This document shows positions 43,417 to 50,910 of a stretch of DNA of 64,000 nt, piece by piece. A program made the position numbers and the translations under genes. Within the stretch, counting starts at the first letter, position 1. Each line of letters starts with the position of its first letter. Source of the DNA: Arcticibacterium sp964021845 (lineage in GTDB: Bacteria; Bacteroidota; Bacteroidia; Cytophagales; Spirosomataceae). Below the pieces are notes generated by a model. It did no database searches, was not told the origin of the DNA, and worked only from the letters and a program-made list of their open reading frames with translations. The stretch is taken from the NCBI RefSeq assembly GCF_964021845.1, contig NZ_CAXHZC010000001.1, positions 1,054,001 through 1,118,000 of the forward strand, read 5' to 3'.

Positions 43417-43522
43417 TATATTCGTTATCAAAGACACGCAAATTGTAATATATGTAGATACCCTTTTAAAAGGCTACTACATCTTAGACGGAACGTTACC
43501 CGCGAGCAAACAAAACAATGGT

Positions 43523-44098
43523 GTGAATAAGAAAGTAAAAAATATAGTTGACGGAATTTTTCCAATATCTAACGAGTCATTTCAAAAAATTGATGGTTTA
43601 CTAATATTTGAAACTTTCGAAAAAGGGGACGTTTTTATCAAAAGAAACAAGCGAAATGAAAAGGAATACTTTATTCTGAGTGGAGTCTGTAAAAGCTATT
43701 TAATAAGTCCAGATGGTGAAGAAATTACTATATCATTATTCACTGAAAACAACATTCTATCACCTCAATCTATAAGAACTTCAAAAAACATTTCTAATCT
43801 AAATTTCAAAGCTTTGACTAAGCTTGAAATGGCATCATTGAATGCCAAAGAATTTGAGCGTTTAATGATTGAAAACATAGAAATCCGACATTTTGGAAAC
43901 ACTGTTCTTCAAAATGAACTTATGGCAAAAGTTGAAAAAGAAATTGGACTTGCTTCCTTAACAGCAAAAGAAAGGTTAGTAGAATTCAGAAAGAAATACC
44001 GCCTTTTAGAAAACCTTATTCCACACACCGACATTGCCTCTTATTTAGGAATTACAAACATCTCTTTAAGTAGACTTCGTAAAGATTTCTCTAGCTGA
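43523..44098 (+). CDS. Crp/Fnr family transcriptional regulator
   Basis: 191 aa from GTG at 43523. A longer frame to 43400 reads through a hairpin and the family does not need it; the length then matches the 188-aa relative at 60864. The cNMP-binding-like barrel holds GDVFIKRNKRNEKEYFILSGVCKSYL and ends near residue 120; a C-terminal HTH carries ASYLGITNISLSRLRKDF. The ligand is unknown. The site TTTATCATTTGTTAAT follows at 44104, before an alpha/beta hydrolase it may control. Confidence 0.85.
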   Translation: MNKKVKNIVDGIFPISNESFQKIDGLLIFETFEKGDVFIKRNKRNEKEYFILSGVCKSYLISPDGEEITISLFTENNILSPQSIRTSKNISNLNFKALTKLEMASLNAKEFERLMIENIEIRHFGNTVLQNELMAKVEKEIGLASLTAKERLVEFRKKYRLLENLIPHTDIASYLGITNISLSRLRKDFSS

Positions 44099-44103
44099 TT
44101 GAT

Positions 44104-44119
44104 TTTATCATTTGTTAAT
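44104..44119. promoter_or_regulatory. candidate Crp/Fnr operator TTTATCATTTGTTAAT
   Basis: 14 of 16 bases match the site at 61464-61479. It lies 6 nt past the Crp/Fnr stop and 52 nt before the hydrolase start. Confidence 0.45.
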
Positions 44120-44170
44120 GGAAAGCCTTAGACTCCATTCTAATTTTGCTTAATAATTAATAATTAAGAT

Positions 44171-45061
44171 TTGAAAGCAATAACAATAATATTAACAATC
44201 CTTGGGTCTATGAGTCTAAAAGCACAAAACGCAGCGTTTATAAAAAACGGAGAAACCACTTTACACCTGAAAGTCTATTCTGATGAAAACCCTGAAACAG
44301 TTATTTTACTTCATGGAGGACCAGGAGTGCCAGATGACATGCTGGAAGTAGTGGAACAACTTAAAAACAAGTATCAGGTGATAACTTTTGAGCAAAGGGG
44401 TGTTGGCTTATCAGAATGTAATGGCTGTGGATACAAAATAGAAGATTACGTTTCCGATATTGATGCCATAAGTGAATATTTAAAAATAGATAGTTTTCAC
44501 CTATTTGGGCATTCATGGGGCGGATTATACGCTCAAATCTATGCGGAAGCCAGACCAGAGAAAGTTAAAAGTTTATTTCTATGTAGCCCGAGTTCTGGCA
44601 CAAATGAAACATGGAAGAAAACAGAAAAAGAAGTAATGCAATTTAATAAGGAAAACGCTTCTAAAAAGGATTGGGTTACTATGGGCTGGAATTCATTACT
44701 TGGAATGTTTGGAAGCGATAAAGCATATCAAAAAATGTTTAAACTAGTTATTAAAAACTATCATAAACACTATTTTGAACCGGAATTTGAAGATGCCTTT
44801 TTTAAAAAAATACATGCTGAGCCAGTTAATAAAACAAGGAAAGAGCTTGTTAAATATAAATTTCTATCAGAATTTAATGAACCGGCTTACCCAATAATGA
44901 TAAGCTACGGAGAAAATGATATTTATGGCGAAAGTAAAATTGAACTTCTAAAAAGATTTCCAACAGCGAGAGTTGAAACAATAGAGAAATGCGGGCATAT
45001 CGCTTGGAAACACAATCCAAGTGAATTTAATAAATTATTGAAAGAGTTTTATAAAGAATGA
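44171..45061 (+). CDS. exported alpha/beta hydrolase, proline iminopeptidase-like
   Basis: 296 aa starting at TTG (LKAITIILTILGSMSLKAQN gives a signal peptide; no ATG upstream is in frame). Motifs: ILLHGGPGVPDDML (oxyanion hole), FEQRGVGLSECN, GHSWGGLYAQIY (nucleophile elbow), YGENDIYGES and KCGHIAWKHNP (Asp and His). This fits an S33-type aminopeptidase or ester hydrolase exported to the periplasm. It lies beside a Crp/Fnr regulator with a candidate operator in the gap, which suggests a regulator-target pair. Confidence 0.85.
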   Translation: MKAITIILTILGSMSLKAQNAAFIKNGETTLHLKVYSDENPETVILLHGGPGVPDDMLEVVEQLKNKYQVITFEQRGVGLSECNGCGYKIEDYVSDIDAISEYLKIDSFHLFGHSWGGLYAQIYAEARPEKVKSLFLCSPSSGTNETWKKTEKEVMQFNKENASKKDWVTMGWNSLLGMFGSDKAYQKMFKLVIKNYHKHYFEPEFEDAFFKKIHAEPVNKTRKELVKYKFLSEFNEPAYPIMISYGENDIYGESKIELLKRFPTARVETIEKCGHIAWKHNPSEFNKLLKEFYKE

Positions 45062-45411
45062 AATAGCCCGACTGAACGGCCGTAAGCCATAAACGCCTAC
45101 GCATATTACTAGCGCTGCCCGTCAATACTGGGCGAATTTGGCGTCCCTGCTCCTTTAATCTCTGGTTAAAGCGGTGAATACAATACAACATACTTCGCAC
45201 TCTCTTTACGTCAAATCCAGAGTCTTTAAGCCCATGGTAGCAAAAAACTACGCCGGTACCTGAGAGACCTGTCCGCCGACAGCCGGATATATACACATGT
45301 ATCTACAAAAAATATTAAATCAATAAAAAACCTCTTAGATTAGTGTATCATACAAGATGGATATAGTTAATATGTATTATATCTAATCGTTGTGTGGCAT
45401 AAAAACGAACG
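45062..45411. other. 350-nt region, GC-richer than its surroundings
   Basis: 45062-45300 is close to 50% GC by eye and has hairpins (CTGTC/GACAG around 45270-45285; GCCC/GGGC around 45117-45134). A minus-strand frame covers it without a known domain. From 45301 it is A/T-rich and ends with the boundary GTTGTGTGGCAT (45389-45400). No gene called. Confidence 0.4.
45335..45400. repeat. attC-like boundary with hairpin
   Basis: TTAGAT (45335-45340) pairs with ATCTAA (45381-45386), then GTTGTGTGGCAT (45389-45400), identical to the boundary at 42301-42312. The left AAC core is not clear. Confidence 0.45.
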
Positions 45412-46020
45412 ATGAAGCAGATAGTTAAGTTAATATGGATTTTGATTCTCGTTATTGGATTTTCAAGTAATCTGAAAGCATCTGATAAGTTAAATATGGA
45501 CTCTGTTAAAATCAAACAGGTTGTAAACGGATTTTATGACTGGTACTTGACATCGATAAAGGAAAAGAAATATTCTGAATTTAAGCCCAAATTTGTTGAA
45601 TCTAAAAATGGAATGACTACACTTGATTACACAAAATATCTTGACAACTTAAAAACACATGGATTTTCAGACTCTTTGATTAATATAGAAAGGCAAAGCT
45701 ATTCTGATTGTATTGAAAATTTAGCAAAAGTAAAGTACTCGGATTTTCAAAAAACAACTTTTACGGACTTAGATGAATATGAGCAGACAAACTGTGATTT
45801 TGGAAACTATTATCGATGGACTGGTGGACAAGAGCGAATTAACGGGATTAGAATAATTGATATCAAATATATTTCGACTGATAAAACTTATGTTACAATT
45901 GATTATTTTGAGTTTAATTCAGAAGAGAATAAAAAATATTATTGGGGTAAAAACGGCTTGATTCTTAAATTAGTAAATAAAAAATGGGAAATTGACCAAA
46001 TCGACTCATGGAAATATTAA
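45412..46020 (+). CDS. DUF3828-like exported protein
   Basis: 202 aa with a signal peptide (KLIWILILVIGFSSNLKAS). The domain VVNGFYDWYLTSIKEKKYSEFKP, then KNGLILKLVNKKWEIDQID fits DUF3828 (an NTF2-like fold). It is periplasmic with unknown function. It starts 11 nt after the GTTGTGTGGCAT boundary and overlaps the next gene by 13 nt. Confidence 0.65.
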   Translation: MKQIVKLIWILILVIGFSSNLKASDKLNMDSVKIKQVVNGFYDWYLTSIKEKKYSEFKPKFVESKNGMTTLDYTKYLDNLKTHGFSDSLINIERQSYSDCIENLAKVKYSDFQKTTFTDLDEYEQTNCDFGNYYRWTGGQERINGIRIIDIKYISTDKTYVTIDYFEFNSEENKKYYWGKNGLILKLVNKKWEIDQIDSWKY

Positions 46021-46283
46021 AATATAAAAACCTTTCTATTTTCAGCCTTGATAAAGAGCTTATAGGTTCATTTCGATTGGAAAAAATTTATAACGATTCT
46101 GTAAATTGGAGAGAATATTTTAAAAATTCTGATTCAAATTGGATTTCGTTTTACCCTTTTAGCGAATATCACGGAGGAGGTCAACCTTATATTATTAATA
46201 TTGGATTGATTGATTTTGAAAAATGGATTTCAGAAAACGTTGACTTTGAAAAACAGATTAGAACATTAATTGAAAATGAATAA
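46008..46283 (+). CDS. hypothetical protein overlapping the DUF3828-like gene
   Basis: 91 aa (MEILKYKNLSIFSLDKELIG). The start codon lies inside the last codons of the gene before it. Aromatic and polar, cytosolic, no family recognised. The overlap suggests translational coupling with the DUF3828-like protein. A/T-rich codon usage like its neighbour. Confidence 0.55.
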   Translation: MEILKYKNLSIFSLDKELIGSFRLEKIYNDSVNWREYFKNSDSNWISFYPFSEYHGGGQPYIINIGLIDFEKWISENVDFEKQIRTLIENE

Positions 46284-46523
46284 ATTACGCTACACAGCAA
46301 CGGGTATAGTTCATTGGCGGTACAGTGGTTTGCGAGCATTTTGAGATGGTAAATTGATAGGTTTGAAACCCGCAATCCCTTATGAAATCATACACAAGCA
46401 CGTTAGGAGTCGGTGCCATACCAGAACCCCATCTAAGAATCTCAATTAGAACTTTGCGAGCACGATTTAAATGAAAATCAAATCGGAAAGCATAGAATAA
46501 TTATAAGTAAATGTTTAAGTAAA
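46284..46523. other. 240-nt region with a possible attC-like site
   Basis: The left part GCTACACAGCAACGGGTAT and the right part GCACGTTAGGAGTCGGTGCCAT are reminiscent of the AAC...GTT boundaries at 42247 and 45389. Pairing is weak (GGGTAT/ATCCC-like). No gene. Confidence 0.35.
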
Positions 46524-47795
46524 ATGAAAAAGAGAAGTCTCGGAATTTTTAGTATTACCATTATTTCACTTTTGTGCTTTTATGATGCATTCGCTCAAGA
46601 ACAACCCAACATTCTGTTAATTGTAGCAGATGACCTCGGTTACGAAAAAGTAGGCAGTTATAATGATTTAATTTCATTTACTCCCAATATTGATAAACTA
46701 GCTAAGCAGGGAGTAATGTTTACAAGGGCTTATGCAAGTCCGGTATGTACCCCGAGCAGAATGAGTATTTATACAGGCAACTATGCTACCAGCCATAAAT
46801 ATACGGGCGTTCTTCCGGTGCACCTTGGTACTAAAGAATATGTTGATTTTGATACCAAATGGACTACTTCTGCACAGTTACTAAGGCAAAATGGCTATCA
46901 AACATCAGTTACAGGAAAATGGCAGATGGCAGCTATGGAATACCACCCAGAGCATTGTAAATCCGCTGGTTTTGACTCTTGGTGCGTTTGGCAAATATGG
47001 CACAATGAAAAAAAAACAACACGATACTGGAATGCCACAATTAACGAAGACGGTAAAATATCGACCGAAAAAGATAGCCTTTTTGGCCCAGAAATACTTA
47101 CTGATTATGTAATACGCCAGATGGAACAGTCCAAACAATTAGGTAAACCATTTTTCATTCAGCACAATATGATGCTACCTCATGTCCCTATTGTTTTAAC
47201 TCCAGATGATAAAAGAGAAGCAAGCCTAGACAATATGATTAAGTATATGGATAAGCAAATAGGTATTTTGTTGGATGCAGTCGATAAGCTAGAAATAGCC
47301 AAAAATACGATTGTAATATTTGTTGGTGATAATGGTACGCAATCAGAAGAACCAAGAATAACAAAAAGTGGATTAATTAATGGCGGAAAATGGACGTTAA
47401 CGGATGGCGGAATGCACGTGCCCCTAATAATACGCTATCCTGACATTTTGCCTGAAAACATGAAATATCAGAATCTTATAGACATGGCAGATTTGTTTCC
47501 TACTATTTGCGATTTGAGCAGTACAAAGATTAACGACGCTACTAATATTGACGGAATTTCATTCAATAACCTGCTAATGGGAAAAGAACAAAAAGAAAGA
47601 AAATGGGTTACAGCTGGATATGAGGATGATTTTGTCATATTTGATGGTAGTTGGCGTTTACATCAAAAGGGGAATGTATTAGTTGATTGTAGAAATCTTC
47701 CTGAAGAAACAATTTCAGATGTTCAATCAACTGAAGCAAAAGATGCCTTGGCCAGACTTACTCCATTATTAAATGAATTATTAATAAATAAATAA
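46524..47795 (+). CDS. exported sulfatase (type I, formylglycine-dependent)
   Basis: 423 aa with a signal peptide (SIISLLCFYDAFAQ). Motifs: PNILLIVADDLGYEKVG (metal-binding Asp pair), SPVCTPSRMSIYTG (CxPxR; the Cys becomes formylglycine), GKWQMAA, and IVIFVGDNGT. It is an exported arylsulfatase-like enzyme that removes sulfate from a sulfated compound. It needs a maturase not seen in the window. It sits in the cassette-like stretch near tRNA-Lys, not in a sugar-use cluster. It is somewhat short for the family, but the core is complete. Confidence 0.9.
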   Translation: MKKRSLGIFSITIISLLCFYDAFAQEQPNILLIVADDLGYEKVGSYNDLISFTPNIDKLAKQGVMFTRAYASPVCTPSRMSIYTGNYATSHKYTGVLPVHLGTKEYVDFDTKWTTSAQLLRQNGYQTSVTGKWQMAAMEYHPEHCKSAGFDSWCVWQIWHNEKKTTRYWNATINEDGKISTEKDSLFGPEILTDYVIRQMEQSKQLGKPFFIQHNMMLPHVPIVLTPDDKREASLDNMIKYMDKQIGILLDAVDKLEIAKNTIVIFVGDNGTQSEEPRITKSGLINGGKWTLTDGGMHVPLIIRYPDILPENMKYQNLIDMADLFPTICDLSSTKINDATNIDGISFNNLLMGKEQKERKWVTAGYEDDFVIFDGSWRLHQKGNVLVDCRNLPEETISDVQSTEAKDALARLTPLLNELLINK

Positions 47796-47803
47796 ACGAG
47801 CAA

Positions 47804-47853
47804 CAACAATTAGGCTCGAACGCAGCTAAATAGGGCTTCGATTTGAATTGAGT
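47804..47853. repeat. right direct repeat of the cassette region
   Basis: CAACAATTAGGCTCGAACGCAGC repeats the start of the site at 42855; about 80% identity over 50 bp. Together they bracket about 5 kb. The right half pairs poorly. Confidence 0.5.
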
Positions 47854-47881
47854 CTTAAAAGCCAAACCATCATATAACAAA

Positions 47882-47906
47882 AAAAGCCACCAATTCGGTG
47901 GCTTTT
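47882..47906 (-). terminator. terminator of tRNA-Lys
   Basis: A 10-bp stem (AAAAGCCACC / GGTGGCTTTT) with a 5-nt loop, minus-strand T-run, right past the tRNA 3' end. Confidence 0.85.
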
Positions 47907-47907
47907 G

Positions 47908-47980
47908 TGATCCCGCTGGGGCTCGAACCCAGGACCCATACATTAAAAGTGTATTGCTCTACCAACTGAGCTACGGAATC
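47908..47980 (-). tRNA. tRNA-Lys (TTT anticodon)
   Basis: 73 nt. The acceptor stem GATTCCG pairs with CGGGATC (one T-G wobble). The D-arm GCTCAGTTGGTAGAGC, anticodon loop CTTTTAA (anticodon TTT) and T-arm CTGGGTTCGAGCCCCAG are all readable. CCA is not encoded. The cassette-like region lies on its 3' side, the usual side for integration into tRNA genes, though no duplicate of the tRNA end was seen. Confidence 0.97.
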
Positions 47981-48034
47981 AGATTTCTCTGTTATTTCAT
48001 CAGAACTTTCAAACCTTCGTTCCGATTGGGAGTG

Positions 48035-48042
48035 CAAAAGTA
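48035..48042 (-). promoter_or_regulatory. candidate tRNA-Lys -7 box TACTTTTG (minus strand)
   Basis: A TAnnTTTG match 54 nt upstream of the tRNA 5' end. No clear -33 TTG. Confidence 0.4.
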
Positions 48043-48217
48043 GAGTAAACTTTTTGAAATAAAAAGACTGGGGAATAAATATCTAAAATTTGCATTTCGC
48101 CGCACTACTTTATTCGTCATCATTAATTCCCTCAAAGTATTGATTCCTATAGAATTACACCTTCCATAATTAATTTAAAAAATGGTTTGAAAAAAAATGA
48201 TTAACCTTTATGGCCTC

Positions 48218-49780
48218 CTATTTTCTTTTGTTAAATAAACCCTTTAAACTAAAGCTTCTTTTGGTTCTTTGAGGTTCAGGACAATCCAGCATTGCGTTTT
48301 CGGCTAACTTATGAGCAAAACCCCATGATAAGCCTGCATGAATAGATAAACCTCTTGGCTTGCCTAAATTTATTAAACCTGTGATATTATCAAAACCAAG
48401 AAATAATGGTCCTGCACGCATGGTAGCCCCTAGATTTAAATTTGAATAATCTTGATCTAGCGAAACAGGAAAGCTAAATTCAATATGCTTACGCTCAAAA
48501 CGAGGAATAACCGAGATCCCCGAAAAACCAACAGGGCCTATTTTCTTTTTGCCCAAAACATACTGCCTAAGTACACCACTTACGTAAAAACCTTCTCTTA
48601 CTAAATAATCGCCATGAATAACTAATGTGGCAGGCATAAAGACCCTAAAAGACCTCAAATAGGTAGATTGATCAATGTCATAAACCTCTTCAATATCGGA
48701 AATTAATTCATCAGTGGAGCTCAACTGATAAAATGTGGCAGGCGGAATAAAATCATCTGTACTTTCTACCGTACCTACTTTTACATTTTGTGGGTCAGCA
48801 AATTTTACGAAACCAATATCCTGCAAAGAAACGCCAAACTTGTAGGCATACTTATTAATTCTAGGGTCTGGAACGTAGCTTCCTTTATATTTGAAACGCT
48901 CTCTGGAGTAGTTCGGTCGTTTTTCATACACAAAGCCTATGTCAGCACCAAAACCATTCCCTACTCCACTTAGTGAAGTCATATGGTCTAACATCCATGA
49001 AAAAGAAGGTGGTGTATTTCCTGAAGCATGAAAAAAAGTACCTGAAGTTTTAGCCACTTCTATGTTCTGATATTCGTTTGATGGCGGAATAGGGTCTATC
49101 AAATAATCTACTTCATCACCTCGCAGGTTAAGATTTAAGTTGCTAGTTATTCTTTTAACCGTAAAGCCCACCTTTAGAAAGTCTTCGTTTTCTTCTCTAA
49201 TCACTTTGGCTAGTGATAAATATATCTCATTATAAGCTCCCACATTAAGCATGAAAGTTTCATCTTCAAAATTGGTGGAGTGTAAAATTGGGTTTTTAGT
49301 ACCAGTGAGAATTGCGGTACCCATATTTGGTGAAGTATTTCCAAAAGAATTTAAGAGCCTAAAACGAACTCCGGCAGCTACACCAATTCCGAACCTAGGC
49401 GAACTAAACTGAATGGCGGGCCCTCTAACTTCTGAGTTTATGTAAGCTTTTACTTTTTTAACACCTGTACGTTTATAATATTCCGCTTTCCAAAGTGGCA
49501 GACCCGTTGTAGGCGAGCGGTATTTTTGAGCTACAGTACCTGCTGTAAGGCTTAAAAGTGAGAATGGGGCATTCCAGCGTGCATAATTGTTTTGAATCTC
49601 TACACCTGCCGCTGCCAAATTTATATGCAGTTTATATCGAGAATCTACCGCATTAGCAGGATTTAAGAGCACGCCATGTATTCCTCCATAGTTGCTAGAG
49701 CTTATGCCCAAAAAGTTTTGAGCGAAGCTTTTTCCTGAAAATAAGAGCAATAAAAGGAAGACGTAATAAGGTTTCAACAA
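48218..49780 (-). CDS. DUF5723 family outer-membrane protein
   Basis: About 520 aa. The start is probably a TTG at 49780 or 49777 (LKPYYVFLLLLLFSGKSFAQ is the signal peptide). The frame is open to an ATG at 49852, but a TATATTTG promoter box lies inside that stretch. The DUF5723 domain: NFLGISSSNYGGIHGVLLNPANAVDSRYKLHIN, then barrel-like strands to the end. Family members are Bacteroidota outer-membrane beta barrels of unknown function. Length is usual for the family. Confidence 0.85.
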   Translation of the reverse strand: MLKPYYVFLLLLLFSGKSFAQNFLGISSSNYGGIHGVLLNPANAVDSRYKLHINLAAAGVEIQNNYARWNAPFSLLSLTAGTVAQKYRSPTTGLPLWKAEYYKRTGVKKVKAYINSEVRGPAIQFSSPRFGIGVAAGVRFRLLNSFGNTSPNMGTAILTGTKNPILHSTNFEDETFMLNVGAYNEIYLSLAKVIREENEDFLKVGFTVKRITSNLNLNLRGDEVDYLIDPIPPSNEYQNIEVAKTSGTFFHASGNTPPSFSWMLDHMTSLSGVGNGFGADIGFVYEKRPNYSRERFKYKGSYVPDPRINKYAYKFGVSLQDIGFVKFADPQNVKVGTVESTDDFIPPATFYQLSSTDELISDIEEVYDIDQSTYLRSFRVFMPATLVIHGDYLVREGFYVSGVLRQYVLGKKKIGPVGFSGISVIPRFERKHIEFSFPVSLDQDYSNLNLGATMRAGPLFLGFDNITGLINLGKPRGLSIHAGLSWGFAHKLAENAMLDCPEPQRTKRSFSLKGLFNKRK

Positions 49781-49802
49781 GCTTTTTTGTGATGCTTTGT
49801 CA

Positions 49803-49810
49803 CAAATATA
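49803..49810 (-). promoter_or_regulatory. candidate -7 box TATATTTG (minus strand)
   Basis: An exact match 22 nt before the TTG at 49780. It sets the start of the DUF5723 gene downstream of the first possible ATG. Confidence 0.5.
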
Positions 49811-49833
49811 ATTAAATGCCCTTTCCCGAAAGC

Positions 49834-49864
49834 TTGATTCCTTGATTGACAAATACTATTTTTG
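49834..49864 (+). promoter_or_regulatory. Bacteroidota-type promoter (-33 TTG, -7 TATTTTTG)
   Basis: TTG at 49834-49836 and TATTTTTG at 49857-49864 are 20 nt apart, the usual spacing. The ATG at 49881 follows 16 nt later. Confidence 0.6.
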
Positions 49865-49880
49865 TAGCAAAGTGATAAAA

Positions 49881-50438
49881 ATGAAAAACAAACAAATACT
49901 AATTCCTGTAATTCTCCTAGTTGCCTTTGCTGCATTATCTAGGTTGGTGTCTCATCCAATGAACTTTACGCCTATAACGGCACTTATCCTTTTTTGCGTA
50001 TTCGTGTTTGATGGAAAATGGAAAATAATAGTTCCAGCTATTGCCATAGTGTTGAGCGACCTGGTTCTTGAATTAAATTCAGGTACTGGATTTCATTCGG
50101 GTACTTTATTAGTATACGCTGCGTATGCTTTAATAGGTGTTATTGGATATTTCTTATTAAAGAAGGCTTCTTTTGTAAATATTTTAACAAGCTCCGTAGC
50201 GGGTTCTGTTTCTTTTTTCTTGTTGACCAACTTCGCCTTATTTTACCCAAAAGCTGCCGCAGGTAGCGAGTACGGTTATACGCATGATTTAGCTGGAATT
50301 ATGGCTTCTTATACTGCCGGAATTCCTTTCTTTAGAAATATGCTAATGGGTGATGTGTTTTATACTGCTCTTCTTTTTGGTGCGTATTTCACTATCAGAC
50401 ATTTTGTTTTAAAGCCTACTACAGCTAAATCTAAATAA
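49881..50438 (+). CDS. DUF6580 family membrane protein (putative transporter S-component-like)
   Basis: 185 aa from the ATG at 49881, with about five transmembrane helices. Motifs: RLVSHPMNFTPITALILFCVFVF near the start and SSVAGSVSFFLLTNFALFYP in the middle, typical of DUF6580, which resembles the substrate-binding (S) component of ECF transporters. The substrate is unknown. The DUF4286 gene follows without a gap, so they form an operon. Confidence 0.8.
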   Translation: MKNKQILIPVILLVAFAALSRLVSHPMNFTPITALILFCVFVFDGKWKIIVPAIAIVLSDLVLELNSGTGFHSGTLLVYAAYALIGVIGYFLLKKASFVNILTSSVAGSVSFFLLTNFALFYPKAAAGSEYGYTHDLAGIMASYTAGIPFFRNMLMGDVFYTALLFGAYFTIRHFVLKPTTAKSK

Positions 50439-50439
50439 T

Positions 50440-50742
50440 TTGATTTTATCAAGCTTTACTTTCAGTATAGAGTATTCTCATGCTTTACTTTTTGAGAACA
50501 CTTTAAATACAGAGGTTTTGCCTTTTCTTAATGCCTTAGAAGAGGTGAACGCCTCAAAACTCTATAAGCTCATTACTGATATAGAAACAGGCGGACAGAA
50601 CATTTCTCTGCAACTTTTCTTAGACAATCTGGATAGCCATAAAACATTAGAGGCTAATCACAAAGCCAAAATTTTAAGTATTTTGGATGCTAAGTATGCC
50701 GGGAAATATGTATACTTTCAATCGCTCTTAGAAGAAATTTAG
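50440..50742 (+). CDS. DUF4286 family protein
   Basis: 100 aa. Starts at TTG at 50440, right after the stop of DUF6580. The family begins with this beta strand (LSSFTFSIEYSHALLFENTL), so the TTG start is supported by alignment. Typical C-terminus KYAGKYVYFQSLLEEI. A ferredoxin-like fold, cytosolic, of unknown function. Likely translationally coupled to the gene before it. Confidence 0.75.
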   Translation: MILSSFTFSIEYSHALLFENTLNTEVLPFLNALEEVNASKLYKLITDIETGGQNISLQLFLDNLDSHKTLEANHKAKILSILDAKYAGKYVYFQSLLEEI

Positions 50743-50910
50743 TTTGGATTATGTGTTGGAGTATAGTATTAAGTTACTCTAATGGTATAATCCACCATTT
50801 AAATTAGCAGGAGCATCATTCAGGTGACTGGGGTTGAAGATCCCATCTATACCGAAGCCCGCCTATTTCAAGCAATTTGGCTTTTAAATTAAATTTCTGG
50901 CTGACCGCCT

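Larger units (their letters stand above)
42915..43522. other. 608-nt region with an IS91-like relic and no full gene
   Basis: The minus-strand fragment at 43120-43275 is described separately. The rest is not coding on either strand. A palindrome is at 43402-43416. A hairpin ATGTAG...CTACAT at 43459-43485 resembles a further boundary before the Crp/Fnr gene. Confidence 0.5.

Noticed and set aside
45027..45296. 89-codon minus-strand frame in the GC-richer region
   Set aside because: It overlaps the 3' end of the hydrolase gene, begins in a hairpin and has no known domain.
47880..47990. Duplicate of the tRNA-Lys 3' end marking an island boundary
   Set aside because: I searched by eye around 41.2-41.7 kb and 39-40 kb and saw no copy of the T-arm and acceptor sequence.
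49780..49852. Longer N-terminus for the DUF5723 protein
   Set aside because: It would place a -7 promoter box within the coding region and bury the signal peptide 24 residues in.
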